64,000 nt of DNA from Vibrio ishigakensis (lineage in GTDB: Bacteria > Pseudomonadota > Gammaproteobacteria > Enterobacterales > Vibrionaceae): positions 1,426,001 to 1,490,000 of the forward strand of contig NZ_AP024881.1 of assembly GCF_024347675.1 (NCBI RefSeq), in the 5' to 3' direction. A program made the translations under genes and the position numbers. Positions 37,414-47,181 of this stretch are shown in pieces. Below the pieces are notes generated by a model, which was not told the DNA's origin, made no database searches, and worked only from the letters and a program-made list of their open reading frames with translations. Each line of letters starts with the position of its first letter. Position 1 is the stretch's first letter.

Positions 37414-38067
37414 TTACCGCACCCGAGCGAGTTCGGCTTGCATGTCTACCCCTTCTCCCGACAAGGTCAAGGTATCGTCGACCAATGAATAACTTGAGGA
37501 AGTTTCCCCGTTTTCATAAAGAAGAACTAATTGATCGTTCTCTATATAGTAGATACCACGCTTAATAGTTTCTTCGCCATCGTCACCACTGGCTCTAAAC
37601 ATAAATACAAAATCAGGCTGAAGGATAAGATCAAGCTTCGCCACCTTGCTGGCAAGAATGTCGTCACCGGACAGTGACGTGCTCGACCAAATGCCCGCAA
37701 TTGGCATGCTCAGGGATTTTACAAAGGTAATACCGTTAAGGTTAAGTTTGTTGTGCGTAGTTTTGTACTCGTAGATTTGTGGAGTCGAGGTGTTAAGACC
37801 CAGCACTAAGGTATCATCGCTCGCGTTGTATGTTCCTTGCCAATGCTCTAGCGAGTAATCGAGTTTTTGAACATCTATCTTAAACACAAAGTTTGAGTCG
37901 AACTGAATTCGAATAGCACGAAAAGCGGCGTTTTCATCTGGGTTAGGGTTATTTACATACCACTCACCCAACAAGAACGGATATTGAAACTGTGGCTTTA
38001 GTTTATCTTCTGCCACACTGCCAAAAGAGATGGCAGCTAGAATAATGGTCATTATTAGTTTGCGCAT
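37414..38067 (-). CDS. Secreted protein with two lipocalin-like repeats
   Basis: 217 residues with a signal peptide (MRKLIMTIILAAISFGSVA). The mature part looks like two copies of an approximately 95-residue beta unit. The first has GEWYVNNPN, FVFKIDVQ, GTYNASDDTLVLG; the second has GIWSSTSLSG, FVFMFRAS, GIYYIENDQLVLLYE and DDTLTLSGEG. Each begins with G-x-W and has the G.Y....D.L.L strand pair seen in lipocalin-like stress proteins. Location is periplasm or outer surface. Function unknown. It stands alone between prc and pepN. Confidence 0.65.
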   Translation of the reverse strand: MRKLIMTIILAAISFGSVAEDKLKPQFQYPFLLGEWYVNNPNPDENAAFRAIRIQFDSNFVFKIDVQKLDYSLEHWQGTYNASDDTLVLGLNTSTPQIYEYKTTHNKLNLNGITFVKSLSMPIAGIWSSTSLSGDDILASKVAKLDLILQPDFVFMFRASGDDGEETIKRGIYYIENDQLVLLYENGETSSSYSLVDDTLTLSGEGVDMQAELARVR

Positions 38068-38210
38068 CGTGTATCCCTCACTCCCTGAACATTTTTAAGC
38101 TTAGGTAGACTTGTACGATAACGCGAAAAAATTTGACCAAAATCACATTTTTATTCGGTTATATCACTAGCTTATCAAGGAATAAATGAGCAAATGCACT
38201 GCTTAACAAC

Positions 38211-38245
38211 AAAAAAGCCCCAATGTATTTCTACATCAGGGCTTT
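38211..38245 (-). terminator. Terminator after prc
   Basis: AAAGCCC (38214-38220) pairs with GGGCTTT (38239-38245), with inner pairing ATGTA/TACAT. On the minus strand it is followed by TTTTTTG. It lies 20 bp past the prc stop. Confidence 0.75.
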
Positions 38246-38265
38246 AAAACAGTCAGCTTAAATTA

Positions 38266-40269
38266 TTAGCTTTGCGTGTCGTTTAGCATGTCCACCATGA
38301 TGGCGATGGATTCATCAAGATAAGCATCCGGCGCTTCGTAATCCTTTGGAATGTCATCCAAAGTCTTAAACGGTTTTTCACCGTGTGCCTTTTGTCTCTC
38401 ATTGATGCGCTCTAAACGTTCAGCTTCTTTTTCATCCGCTTCTTTCTCACGCGCAGCACGGCTCAAAGATAATAGATTGTTATCTTTCTCCGCTTTATAA
38501 CGAGTGATGTCGTCTTGGATAAATTTGAATTCTAGATCTTTCGCAACGCGAGCTTCATGTTGCTTGGTCAGTTCACTTATCAATGCAGTTTCATCGTTAA
38601 GCTTTTTATAGCTTGCCGCCTCGATACTATCCCAAGGTAGTGCATTGTCCTCTACGCTCTCACCGGTTTCAGCCGGATCGATTGGCGTTGGATACTGAAT
38701 ATCTGGGACTACACCCTTGTTCTGAGTACTACCACCATCGATTCGATAGAATTTTTGAATGGTGTACTGCACGTAACCTAATTCTTTATCGAACAGATCG
38801 TAGATATGATTTAGCGAGCGGTGCTGTTGAACCGTACCTTTACCAAATGAGTTTTCACCCAGGATAATGGCTCGACCGTAATCTTGCATTGCAGCGGCAA
38901 AGATCTCAGATGCAGAAGCACTGTAGCGGTTGATCAAGACCGTAAGCGGGCCGTCATAACTGATGCTATCACCGGTATCGGCGTTAACATTAATGCGACC
39001 ATAGCTATCACGCACCTGTACTACTGGACCATTTACAATGAACAGACCAGAAAGTGCGGTCGCTTCAGATAGTGCACCACCGCCGTTGTTTCGAAGGTCA
39101 ACCAAGATGCCATCAACGTTTTGCTCTTTAAGCTCGCTGATCAACTTATCTGTATCCTTTGAAAGACCCACATAGAAGCTAGGTACTTCTAGTACGCCAA
39201 ACTTCTTGCCATCTTTTTCAATGACCTCAGACTTAACTGCGCGGTCTTCTAGGCGAACCTTGTCACGTACAATAGTGACGCTGCGGCTTTTCGCATCCTT
39301 GCCTTCAGGCAAGATCTGCAAAATCACCTTGGAACCTTTCGGTCCTTTAATAAGGTCAACCACATCATCTAGACGCCAGCCGATAACATCAACAACCTCG
39401 CCACCTTCTTGGGCAACACCGATAATGCGATCGCCTTCACCCAGCTCTTTACTCTTAGCTGCAGGACCACCCGCTACTAGAGAGCGAATAACAGTGTAGT
39501 CATCAGACATCTGCAATACCGCACCAATTCCTTCAAGAGAAAGATTCATCTCAGATTGGAACGTATCTGCGTTACGCGGTGACAAATAGCTAGTGTGTGG
39601 ATCCACTGAGCGCGCAAAGGCGTTCATATAAAGCTGGAACACATCTTCACTTTGAGTCTGTGAGATGCGCTTCATGGCATTGTTATAACGCTTAGTGAGA
39701 ACCTCTTTGATCTCTGGCCACTCTTTATCAGTAAGTGCCAGATTCAACGCATCGTATTTTACACGCTTGCGCCACAACTCATCGATTTCAGCTTCGTTTT
39801 TCGGCCAAGCTGCTTCACTTCTGTCGAGCTCGATAGATTCATCTTTATCAAACTTGATCTCATTATCCAGAAGCTCCAACGCATAGTCGAAACGCTCGAA
39901 ACGTTTGCGCATGGACTGAGTATAAAGCTCGAATGCGATGGTATTATCACCCGCTTTCAGGGCATCATCTAATTGAGTGCGCCATTTTTCAAACCCGTCT
40001 ACTTCCGCTTGAGTAAACAAGTTGCGGTTGTAGTCGAGCATATTCAGATAGCGATCGAAGATTTGCTCTGAGAACTGATCGTCTAGTTTGAATTGCTTGT
40101 AGTGAGAGCGGGTAAAACGTGATGTAACACGCTTTGCCGAAGTTTGATGCTGAACCTCTGGAGTCAAGGTCGGCAGGTTTTCGAGAGAAAGGTTTGCTTC
40201 TACCGCATTTGCAGAAGCGGCTAGCATGACGCTAGCCGCAATCAGCGTAATCTTTGCACGCATTTTCAT
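38266..40269 (-). CDS. prc: Carboxy-terminal processing protease Prc (Tsp)
   Basis: 667-residue periplasmic S41 protease that degrades proteins with non-polar C-termini, including ssrA-tagged ones, and processes FtsI. Signal peptide MKMRAKITLIAASVMLAASANA. A PDZ domain (about 225-320) precedes the protease core with catalytic Ser in RYSASASEIFA and Lys in NSFGKGTVQ. The C-terminal charged helical tail is as in Tsp. It follows proQ by 18 bp, the same operon as in E. coli. Confidence 0.95.
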   Translation of the reverse strand: MKMRAKITLIAASVMLAASANAVEANLSLENLPTLTPEVQHQTSAKRVTSRFTRSHYKQFKLDDQFSEQIFDRYLNMLDYNRNLFTQAEVDGFEKWRTQLDDALKAGDNTIAFELYTQSMRKRFERFDYALELLDNEIKFDKDESIELDRSEAAWPKNEAEIDELWRKRVKYDALNLALTDKEWPEIKEVLTKRYNNAMKRISQTQSEDVFQLYMNAFARSVDPHTSYLSPRNADTFQSEMNLSLEGIGAVLQMSDDYTVIRSLVAGGPAAKSKELGEGDRIIGVAQEGGEVVDVIGWRLDDVVDLIKGPKGSKVILQILPEGKDAKSRSVTIVRDKVRLEDRAVKSEVIEKDGKKFGVLEVPSFYVGLSKDTDKLISELKEQNVDGILVDLRNNGGGALSEATALSGLFIVNGPVVQVRDSYGRINVNADTGDSISYDGPLTVLINRYSASASEIFAAAMQDYGRAIILGENSFGKGTVQQHRSLNHIYDLFDKELGYVQYTIQKFYRIDGGSTQNKGVVPDIQYPTPIDPAETGESVEDNALPWDSIEAASYKKLNDETALISELTKQHEARVAKDLEFKFIQDDITRYKAEKDNNLLSLSRAAREKEADEKEAERLERINERQKAHGEKPFKTLDDIPKDYEAPDAYLDESIAIMVDMLNDTQS

Positions 40270-40287
40270 TCGCAGGATAAACTCCTT

Positions 40288-40920
40288 TTAAGCGCGAAGA
40301 TGCTCCGCTTTAACAACCATTTGCAGGCCGTTATTTAGTTGCACTCGCACGTCGTCCTTGTTGACTTCAACTATGGTAGCGGCCATGTTGCCTTTACCCA
40401 TGTTGACATTAACGTTGTTTCCTACAGCAATTTCGTCGCTGTTAAGCGCTCGAGTTTCTACAGGTGCTTTTGGTTTTTGCTCAGTACGTGGCTTAGACTT
40501 GCGAGCCGGTACCTTTTTACTCTTGTTAGCAGCGCGTTTTGCTTTTTGCTCTTCACGTGCCTTATCAGCTTGTTCTTTACGACGAGCCGCTACGCGAGCT
40601 TTGCTCTCAGCCAGGGCTTGTTGAGCGTGGTCTACGTGCTCTTGCTCTAGCTCACCGCATTCGTTGCCGTCTAGGTCAACACGAACTGCACCAGGTTTAA
40701 CACCGTGCAGATAACGCCAAGATGACGTGTACTGACGAAGCGCTTGACGAAGCTGAGTCTTGCTTACTTTTTCATCTTCGTTTAGACGCTCGGCTAAATC
40801 CTGAAAAATACCAATTTTCAGTGGCTTAGCTTCGCCTTCTAAAGTAAAGCATTTAGGGAAGCATTCGGCAATGTACGCAATCACTTCTTTGGTAGTTTTT
40901 AGTTTTTCGGTGTTTTCCAT
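40288..40920 (-). CDS. proQ: RNA chaperone ProQ
   Basis: 210 residues from the ATG at 40920 ([25 protein letters not shown]); an AGGAACC site precedes it. The N-terminal FinO-like domain (1-120) contains [22 protein letters not shown] and binds small RNAs and mRNA 3' ends. A basic linker rich in Lys, Arg and Ala follows, then a Tudor-like C-terminal domain ([20 protein letters not shown]...). It forms an operon with prc. The upstream in-frame extension (to 41007) is not supported. Confidence 0.95.
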   Translation of the reverse strand: MENTEKLKTTKEVIAYIAECFPKCFTLEGEAKPLKIGIFQDLAERLNEDEKVSKTQLRQALRQYTSSWRYLHGVKPGAVRVDLDGNECGELEQEHVDHAQQALAESKARVAARRKEQADKAREEQKAKRAANKSKKVPARKSKPRTEQKPKAPVETRALNSDEIAVGNNVNVNMGKGNMAATIVEVNKDDVRVQLNNGLQMVVKAEHLRA

Positions 40921-41021
40921 GAGGGTTCCTGATTGAGACGCGGCCCTTCCGCGTGTTTCATCAACAATAATGGTCGTTATTATAAAGGCATGCGATTGAA
41001 AAACCACACCCGAACATCATT

Positions 41022-41495
41022 TTACTTAGAGTTAGCTTGAGTATTGAGCAGTTCTTCTACTTTTTTCATCACCAAAACCAGACCTTCTTGGTCTGTTTCG
41101 CTGAATCGGTCGAAGTTAGGGCTATCAATATCCAGCACGCCAGCCACTTTGCCATTGATTGAAAATGGAATAACGATCTCTGAGTTACTGGCTGCGTCAC
41201 AGGCGATATGCCCTTCAAACTGGTGTACATCCTTAATGCGCTGAACGGTATTCGTTGCCGCTGCAGTGCCACATACACCCTTACCCCAATTAATGCGCAC
41301 GCACGCCGGCTTACCTTGGAAAGGACCTAATACCAGTTGATCACCCTCAGTAAGATAGAATCCTACCCAGTTGATATCACCTAGCTCCATATTAAGAATG
41401 GCGCTGACATTAGAAAGGTTGGCAATCATGTTTGATTCGCCGCTTAACATAGCTTCAACTTGAAGCGTAACTCTTTGATAATCTGAAAGGTTCAA
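41022..41495 (-). CDS. msrC: Free methionine-(R)-sulfoxide reductase
   Basis: 157-residue GAF-domain enzyme that reduces free methionine-R-sulfoxide in the cytoplasm. The conserved cysteines sit in GKPACVRINWGKGVCGTAA and HIACDAASNSEIVIPF, the pattern of E. coli YebR. It lies upstream of proQ (about 100 bp) on the same strand and divergent from letA, as in E. coli. Confidence 0.93.
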   Translation of the reverse strand: MNLSDYQRVTLQVEAMLSGESNMIANLSNVSAILNMELGDINWVGFYLTEGDQLVLGPFQGKPACVRINWGKGVCGTAAATNTVQRIKDVHQFEGHIACDAASNSEIVIPFSINGKVAGVLDIDSPNFDRFSETDQEGLVLVMKKVEELLNTQANSK

Positions 41496-41676
41496 CTGAT
41501 ATCCCCGTCAAAAATTTTGTAACTAAATCTGTAGTAAACCTATACAGTAACACCTTCACGATGCAGGATTATTCGCTGCTAGGCTAAGCTATTGTTAACT
41601 CAGTACTTGAATTTACCTCATAACTTGTTGAATCTAAACCGCGAATTTTAAAATGTCGGGTTAAAAGTAGGTCAGA

Positions 41677-42915
41677 ATGCAGGATACATGTCAGTCAGAA
41701 CCCCCATCACCTCAGTTACGACTCTGTCAAGGCTGCGGACTGGCTGTCGAGTTTGTTAAGCTCGAAGAGAAACACGATGCCTATTGTCCTCGTTGCTCAA
41801 CCCAACTCTATCGCGGACACTCACACTCTTTTTCTGGGGATGTCGCGCTTGCAGTAACTGCACTCATGCTGTTCATCCCCGTTGCCATCTATCCCTTTCT
41901 GTCAATAAGACTGTTCGGTGAGATAATCTCCGCAACCATGCTCGATGGTGTTCGTCTACTCATAGATGAAGGCTACCCTTTTGTTGCATTTCTTGTTTTG
42001 CTGTGCGGTTTTTTACTGCCTCTTTTGCACTGCGTTTCTGTGCTCGCGGGCAATGTGGCGTTGAAAAAACGAAGTATCTCTGTGATGCGTTGGAGTATGT
42101 TTGGCGTACATCACCTCAAACATTGGATGATGATTGATGTCTATATCGTTAGTATCGCCATCTGCTGCTTTAAACTTACCGACTACAGTGACCTGCTGTT
42201 TGGCGCTGGCCTCCCCATATTAGTGATACTGCAGTTGGTTTGTTTAGTACTGGTTGCGAGAGTCAGTCCGCGTCGCTACTGGGCAAGGTGGGATGAAATC
42301 AACAATGAGCAGCGGCAGTACTGCTTCTCTGACCAAAGTCAGATTGAAGATTGTCACCATTGCCATCTAGTACAGAAAAAGACAACCCGATGCATTCGCT
42401 GCCATCACAAGATGAAGCCGGGAGAGTCTCGCTCTCTGCAGGCGACTTGGGCCAATCTGATTGTGGCCACTATTGCACTGATACCGGCCAATGTTATCCC
42501 TATCTCCATTTTGTATGCCAACGGCGTGCGTATAGAAGACACCATATTTTCCGGCGTCATATCTCTGGTCAACAACGACATGTTGGTCATCGCCATCATC
42601 ATCTTTATTGCCAGTATCGTAGTTCCAGTAGCCAAGATATTGGGGATTTTGTATCTTCTACTCTGTATTCACTTCAAGCGTACTGTCTTCCATAAGCAAC
42701 GTATGATGTTGTTTTACATAGTGAAATGGATAGGAAAATGGTCCATGGTGGACATCTTTGTTATGTCAATCATGCTAACCTTAGTCGACAGAGGGCAGAT
42801 ACTGAACTTCACACCCGGCTATGGCGCCGTCGCCTTTGGCGTGGTTGTGGTCTTCACCATGTTCGCAGCAGACACCCTTGATCCCAAATTGATTTGGAAA
42901 AATTACTCAAAATAA
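41677..42915 (+). CDS. letA: PqiA-family membrane protein LetA (YebS)
   Basis: 412-residue inner membrane protein with two related halves, each starting with a zinc-ribbon-like segment (LCQGCGLAVEF...YCPRCST; DCHHCHLVQ...CIRCHHK) followed by four hydrophobic helices. LetA partners with LetB to move lipids between inner and outer membranes. It is 9 bp upstream of letB, and the msrC-letA-letB-rsmF order equals E. coli yebR-yebS-yebT-yebU. The ATG at 41677 follows AAGTAGGTCAG. Confidence 0.92.
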   Translation: MQDTCQSEPPSPQLRLCQGCGLAVEFVKLEEKHDAYCPRCSTQLYRGHSHSFSGDVALAVTALMLFIPVAIYPFLSIRLFGEIISATMLDGVRLLIDEGYPFVAFLVLLCGFLLPLLHCVSVLAGNVALKKRSISVMRWSMFGVHHLKHWMMIDVYIVSIAICCFKLTDYSDLLFGAGLPILVILQLVCLVLVARVSPRRYWARWDEINNEQRQYCFSDQSQIEDCHHCHLVQKKTTRCIRCHHKMKPGESRSLQATWANLIVATIALIPANVIPISILYANGVRIEDTIFSGVISLVNNDMLVIAIIIFIASIVVPVAKILGILYLLLCIHFKRTVFHKQRMMLFYIVKWIGKWSMVDIFVMSIMLTLVDRGQILNFTPGYGAVAFGVVVVFTMFAADTLDPKLIWKNYSK

Positions 42916-42924
42916 GTAAAAACA

Positions 42925-45567
42925 ATGGCAGAAAATAGTAATTCATCCCCCTCACAACCAGAAGTAAAGCGAGCAACCGGCCTGTCTCCAATGTGGGCGT
43001 TGCCTATCTTGGCCCTGCTGCTTGGCGGTTGGCTTATGTACAAAAACATAAGTGAGTCTGGGGATCATATTCGCATTCACTTCCCAGACGCCGCTGGCCT
43101 TATCGCTGGCCGAACCACACTAAGGTACCAAGGCTTAGAAGTGGGCATGGTGCGTAAACTCGATCTGGCCGAGGATCTCAAAGGTATCTATGTGGACGCC
43201 GAAGTCTATCCTTCAGCAAGGCAGTTACTCGGTAAAGATACGCAATTTTGGCTAGTTAAACCCACAGCGAGCTTAAGCGGGGTTTCGGGTCTGGATGCTC
43301 TGGTCTCGGGTAACTACATCGCCATTCAAGGTGCAAGCAAACAATCAAATAATCTACCTGATGTCTATCAGGCGCTGACCAAGACACCGCAAGACCTGCA
43401 CAGCTCTAACCCGAATGGACTTCGCATCACTCTAAGAAGTAAAGACCTAGGTTCGGTCAACATAGGCTCTAAGATCCTATTTCGTAAAATACCTATCGGC
43501 GAGATCTACAGCTTTAACCTAGATGATGATGGACGCTCAGTCGTACTCCGCGCTTATATCGACGAGGAATATGACCACATTATCACCAGCGAAAGCCGTT
43601 TTTGGAACGTTTCAGGTATCAACGCCAGCGTAGGTTTTGATGGCGTGGATGTGAGCGTAGAAAGCTTAGCCGCATTAATTGGTGGCGGAATAGCGGTCGA
43701 TTCTCCTGCCAAGGGTGACAGTGTGGAGCCAGATACTGAGTTTAAGCTCTACCCTGATCTAGCGACGGCTGGCCGAGGCATTCCTATCAACATCAAACTT
43801 CCGGACGATAACAATATCAGCCCAGGAGGAGCACCCTTGGTGTATCGCGGTATTGAGGTGGGCCAAATCACCGGGGTTCGACTGAGCCGAGACAGACAAG
43901 ACATCATAGCACAGGCGACTGTTGAGCCTGCTTATCAAGATATGCTGACAACGGGCTCTCAGTTCTTGCTAGAAGAGGCCTCTCTTTCCCTTGCCGGCGT
44001 AGATAATCTGTCTAACTTCATTCGTGGTAACTTCCTTACTCTATTACCTGGCAGCGGTGAGCCAACGCGTGATTTCAGGGCGGTGAAGCAAGATGAGCTC
44101 AACACTCAAACTAGTGGGAACCTCTCTATTTCTCTACTTGCAGATCAAAGCTTTGGCCTAGAGTCTGGGGCTGCGGTCCTCTATAAAGGCATTAGTGTTG
44201 GACACGTTACGTCGTCACATCTTGCAGGAGAAAAAGTTAAGATAAACCTTCTAATCGACTCCCAGTACAGAGAGCTTATTCGCTCACAAAACAAGTTCTA
44301 TATCGCCTCTAGCGTCTCTGCCAACTTTGATGCAGCCGGACTTGACGTGAAGGTGCCACCGCTTCAGCATCTTCTAACGGGTAGCATCAGCTTCTACAGT
44401 GCGGGCAGCAATAAGATACATAACGAATATCCACTCTATTCAAGCAAAGAGTTGGCACAATTGGCTCAGTTTGATGGCGCGAACAAACAGGTTCTTACCC
44501 TGCTTTCACCAAATCTACCTCCGGTATCAAGTGGCACTCCGCTTTACTATAGAAACCTGCCAGTAGGACAAGTGCTGGATTATCAGCTGGGACATTCCGG
44601 TATGGAAGTCAAGGTGCTAATAGAGAAGCAATTCAGTCACCTTATCAACAAAGATACCGTGTTTTGGAATCATTCGGGTGTAGAGATTGATGCCGGTTTA
44701 AGTGGCGTGAAGGTCAACGCTGAGCCCCTATCTCGAGTACTTTCCGGCGGTATTGCCTTTGATACCATACCCGGAGTTGAGAACAAAACCGGTCGTTTCT
44801 ACAAGCTGTACGACAATCAAGATGCCGCTCGCCAGTTTGGTGAGATGATCACCTTAGTAGCAGATGACAGCAACGGTCTTAAAAAAGGCGCAGCCATTAA
44901 TTTTAAAGGTGTAAAGGTGGGTGAAATTACTCTAGTTTCTCCACAGTTTGCTCAATCTGAGGTGGAGTTTAAGGCGCGCATCTATCCTGAATATGCTAAG
45001 ACTATCGCCCGTGAAGGCGCTCAGTTCTGGTTGGTTACTCCAGAGATTGGATTAACTGGCATCAAAAACCTTTCCAGCGCGATTGCCCCTGCCATAGAGG
45101 TAATGCCGTCTGGCAAGGGCAAAGCAAAGACCCAGTTCCAACTTGCATCAAACAAGCCATTAGCCAGTGGTTATGAGTTTGTACTACAGGCTGAAACCAA
45201 GGGGTCAGTCGCTGTCAACACCCCTATCCTATATCGCGAGATTGAGGTTGGTCGCGTGACCGATGTGCGACTTGGTGAGCTCGCCGATAGAGTGATTATC
45301 AAGACCCTTATCGATCCTGACTACGCTTACTTGATTCGCGAAAATACCCTGTTCTGGAATGTATCTGGCCTAGATGTGTCCATTGGCCTAAGCGGCGCCA
45401 ACGTTAAAGCTGGCACCGTTGAGAGTCTTCTTCGTGGTGGTATTGCTTTCGCCACACCAGAAGATGGCAATCTACTCCCGGCCGCCAAAAACGGTCGTGC
45501 TTTCTATTTGTACAAACAGGCTGATCCGAGTTGGTTAGAGTGGCGCACTGCCATACCTAAGCCTTAA
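42925..45567 (+). CDS. letB: MCE-domain lipid transport protein LetB (YebT)
   Basis: 880-residue protein with one N-terminal membrane anchor (MWALPILALLLGGWLMYKN) and seven MCE domains. Each is visible through a G....YRGI.VG.I/V-type line: LRYQGLEVGMV, LFRKIPIGEI, VYRGIEVGQI, LYKGISVGHV, YYRNLPVGQV, NFKGVKVGEI and LYREIEVGRV. In E. coli the seven rings stack into a tunnel spanning the periplasm. Length and domain number agree with E. coli LetB (877 residues). Confidence 0.95.
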   Translation: MAENSNSSPSQPEVKRATGLSPMWALPILALLLGGWLMYKNISESGDHIRIHFPDAAGLIAGRTTLRYQGLEVGMVRKLDLAEDLKGIYVDAEVYPSARQLLGKDTQFWLVKPTASLSGVSGLDALVSGNYIAIQGASKQSNNLPDVYQALTKTPQDLHSSNPNGLRITLRSKDLGSVNIGSKILFRKIPIGEIYSFNLDDDGRSVVLRAYIDEEYDHIITSESRFWNVSGINASVGFDGVDVSVESLAALIGGGIAVDSPAKGDSVEPDTEFKLYPDLATAGRGIPINIKLPDDNNISPGGAPLVYRGIEVGQITGVRLSRDRQDIIAQATVEPAYQDMLTTGSQFLLEEASLSLAGVDNLSNFIRGNFLTLLPGSGEPTRDFRAVKQDELNTQTSGNLSISLLADQSFGLESGAAVLYKGISVGHVTSSHLAGEKVKINLLIDSQYRELIRSQNKFYIASSVSANFDAAGLDVKVPPLQHLLTGSISFYSAGSNKIHNEYPLYSSKELAQLAQFDGANKQVLTLLSPNLPPVSSGTPLYYRNLPVGQVLDYQLGHSGMEVKVLIEKQFSHLINKDTVFWNHSGVEIDAGLSGVKVNAEPLSRVLSGGIAFDTIPGVENKTGRFYKLYDNQDAARQFGEMITLVADDSNGLKKGAAINFKGVKVGEITLVSPQFAQSEVEFKARIYPEYAKTIAREGAQFWLVTPEIGLTGIKNLSSAIAPAIEVMPSGKGKAKTQFQLASNKPLASGYEFVLQAETKGSVAVNTPILYREIEVGRVTDVRLGELADRVIIKTLIDPDYAYLIRENTLFWNVSGLDVSIGLSGANVKAGTVESLLRGGIAFATPEDGNLLPAAKNGRAFYLYKQADPSWLEWRTAIPKP

Positions 45568-45624
45568 TTTTTAATTGGGGTGCTGTTACACTTGCGGCGC
45601 CCCATCTCTTCGAGGAACTCTCAA

Positions 45625-47052
45625 GTGCATCCAAACGTTTTCATCCCTCAAGCCTTTATCGATCTTATGCAAGAGCAGATGCCCTCGCATCTTAACCTCG
45701 ATGAATTGCTTGATGCCTGTCGTCGCCCTCTCAAGCGCAGTATTCGTGTAAACACACTCAAGATAAGTGTGGAAGAGTTTAAAAAACATGCCGATGAGCT
45801 TGGTTGGCAACTCACTCCTATTCCGTGGTGTGAGGAAGGTTTTTGGCTAGAAAACGAAGATGAAAACGTCTCCTTAGGTAACACCAGCCAGCATTTGTCT
45901 GGACTTTTCTATATCCAAGAAGCGAGCTCTATGGTGCCAGTTACTGCTCTATTTTCAGATCTTAAGATAGATAGTGATATGCGCCTTTTAGATATGGCGG
46001 CAGCCCCTGGCTCTAAGACGACTCAGATCGCAGCTAAACTCGGCGGCGAAGGTCTGTTAGTGGCCAATGAGTATGCTGCGAGTCGCGTTAAGGTGCTGTT
46101 TGGTAATCTTATGCGCTGTGGCGTGGGCAACATGGCGCTAACTAACTTTGATGCGCGAGTTTTTGGTGGTTGGCTTCCTGAGCGCTTTGATGCCATCTTG
46201 TTAGACGCCCCTTGCTCTGGTGAAGGCTCTTTACGTAAAGATGCCGATGCAATGAAAAACTGGAGCCTAGACTCTATTGCTGATATCGCTTCCACACAGA
46301 AAGACCTTATCGAGAGCGCATTCCACGCTCTTAAAGCCGGCGGTACGCTAGTTTACTCAACCTGTACCCTGAATCATGAAGAGAACCAAGGTGTCGTTTC
46401 ACATCTTCTGGAGACCTTTGGTGATGCAATCGAACCTGTATCTTCTGAGGGTTTGTTCGAAGGCTCTGAAAAGTCACTCACAAGCGATGGTCATATCCAC
46501 GTCTACCCTCAGATCTATGATTGCGAAGGCTTCTTTATTGCCAAGTTTAAAAAGCTTGAATCGGTAGAAGCACCAAAGGTTAAGAAACGCCTTGGCAAGT
46601 TCCCGTTCTCTCCTTTGACTCGCAAAGAATGTGACGCGGTAACTAAATCATTGAAACAGAGTTTGGATATCGAGATCCCAGATAGTTTTACCCTGTGGCA
46701 GCGCGACAACGAGGTGTGGCTGTTCCCTGCTCTTATCGAGCCAATGCTTAAAGAGCTTAAGTTTCAGCGCATCGGTATTAAGCTTGCTGAGACACACAAG
46801 AAAGGTTATCGCTGGCAGCATCAAGCAATCACGTCACTGACTAATAATCAGGAAGAAAACGGTGTTGAGCTTAATATTGATGAAGCTCGCGAGTGGTTTA
46901 TGGGTCGAGATGTGCGCCCAGAATCCAATAACAAACACGGGGAAGTTTTAGTGCGTTATCAAGGCTTTACTATAGGTCTTGGAAAGTGGGTTGGTAGCCG
47001 AATCAAAAATGGCTTGCCGCGTGAGATGGTACGCGATACCAATCTATTTTAG
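45625..47052 (+). CDS. rsmF: 16S rRNA m5C1407 methyltransferase RsmF
   Basis: 475 residues from a GTG at 45625, chosen because GAGGAA (45612-45617) sits 7 bp upstream and the family begins near FIPQAFIDLMQ; an ATG at 45580 is in frame but has no ribosome site. The S-adenosylmethionine site is MAAAPGSKTTQ. The two catalytic cysteines are in DAPCSGEGSLRKD and YSTCTLNHEENQ. A C-terminal PUA-like domain follows. It is the third gene of the letA-letB-rsmF unit. Confidence 0.93.
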   Translation: MHPNVFIPQAFIDLMQEQMPSHLNLDELLDACRRPLKRSIRVNTLKISVEEFKKHADELGWQLTPIPWCEEGFWLENEDENVSLGNTSQHLSGLFYIQEASSMVPVTALFSDLKIDSDMRLLDMAAAPGSKTTQIAAKLGGEGLLVANEYAASRVKVLFGNLMRCGVGNMALTNFDARVFGGWLPERFDAILLDAPCSGEGSLRKDADAMKNWSLDSIADIASTQKDLIESAFHALKAGGTLVYSTCTLNHEENQGVVSHLLETFGDAIEPVSSEGLFEGSEKSLTSDGHIHVYPQIYDCEGFFIAKFKKLESVEAPKVKKRLGKFPFSPLTRKECDAVTKSLKQSLDIEIPDSFTLWQRDNEVWLFPALIEPMLKELKFQRIGIKLAETHKKGYRWQHQAITSLTNNQEENGVELNIDEAREWFMGRDVRPESNNKHGEVLVRYQGFTIGLGKWVGSRIKNGLPREMVRDTNLF

Positions 47053-47106
47053 CCCTTGCTGGAAATGGAGCCGTGCTGTACTAAACTTAGACCATTAGTT
47101 AGCGCA

Positions 47107-47125
47107 GGCTCCTTAACATGGAGCC
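47107..47125 (+). other. Extra stem-loop after rsmF
   Basis: GGCTCC / GGAGCC with a 7-base loop and no T-run, 55 bp past the rsmF stop and just before the true terminator. It may stabilise the mRNA 3' end. Confidence 0.4.
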
Positions 47126-47134
47126 ATTCCCCTA

Positions 47135-47166
47135 AGCCTAGGTCAGGATAGCCTAGGCTCTTTTTT
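47135..47166 (+). terminator. Terminator after rsmF
   Basis: AGCCTAGG / CCTAGGCT stem followed by CTTTTTT. The cvfB gene comes from the other side and ends at 47182. Confidence 0.8.
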
Positions 47167-47181
47167 GGGCGGTACCTAGAC

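Noticed and set aside
45580..45624. ATG start for rsmF at 45580
   Set aside because: No ribosome site precedes it; the GTG at 45625 has GAGGAA at the right distance and matches the family start.
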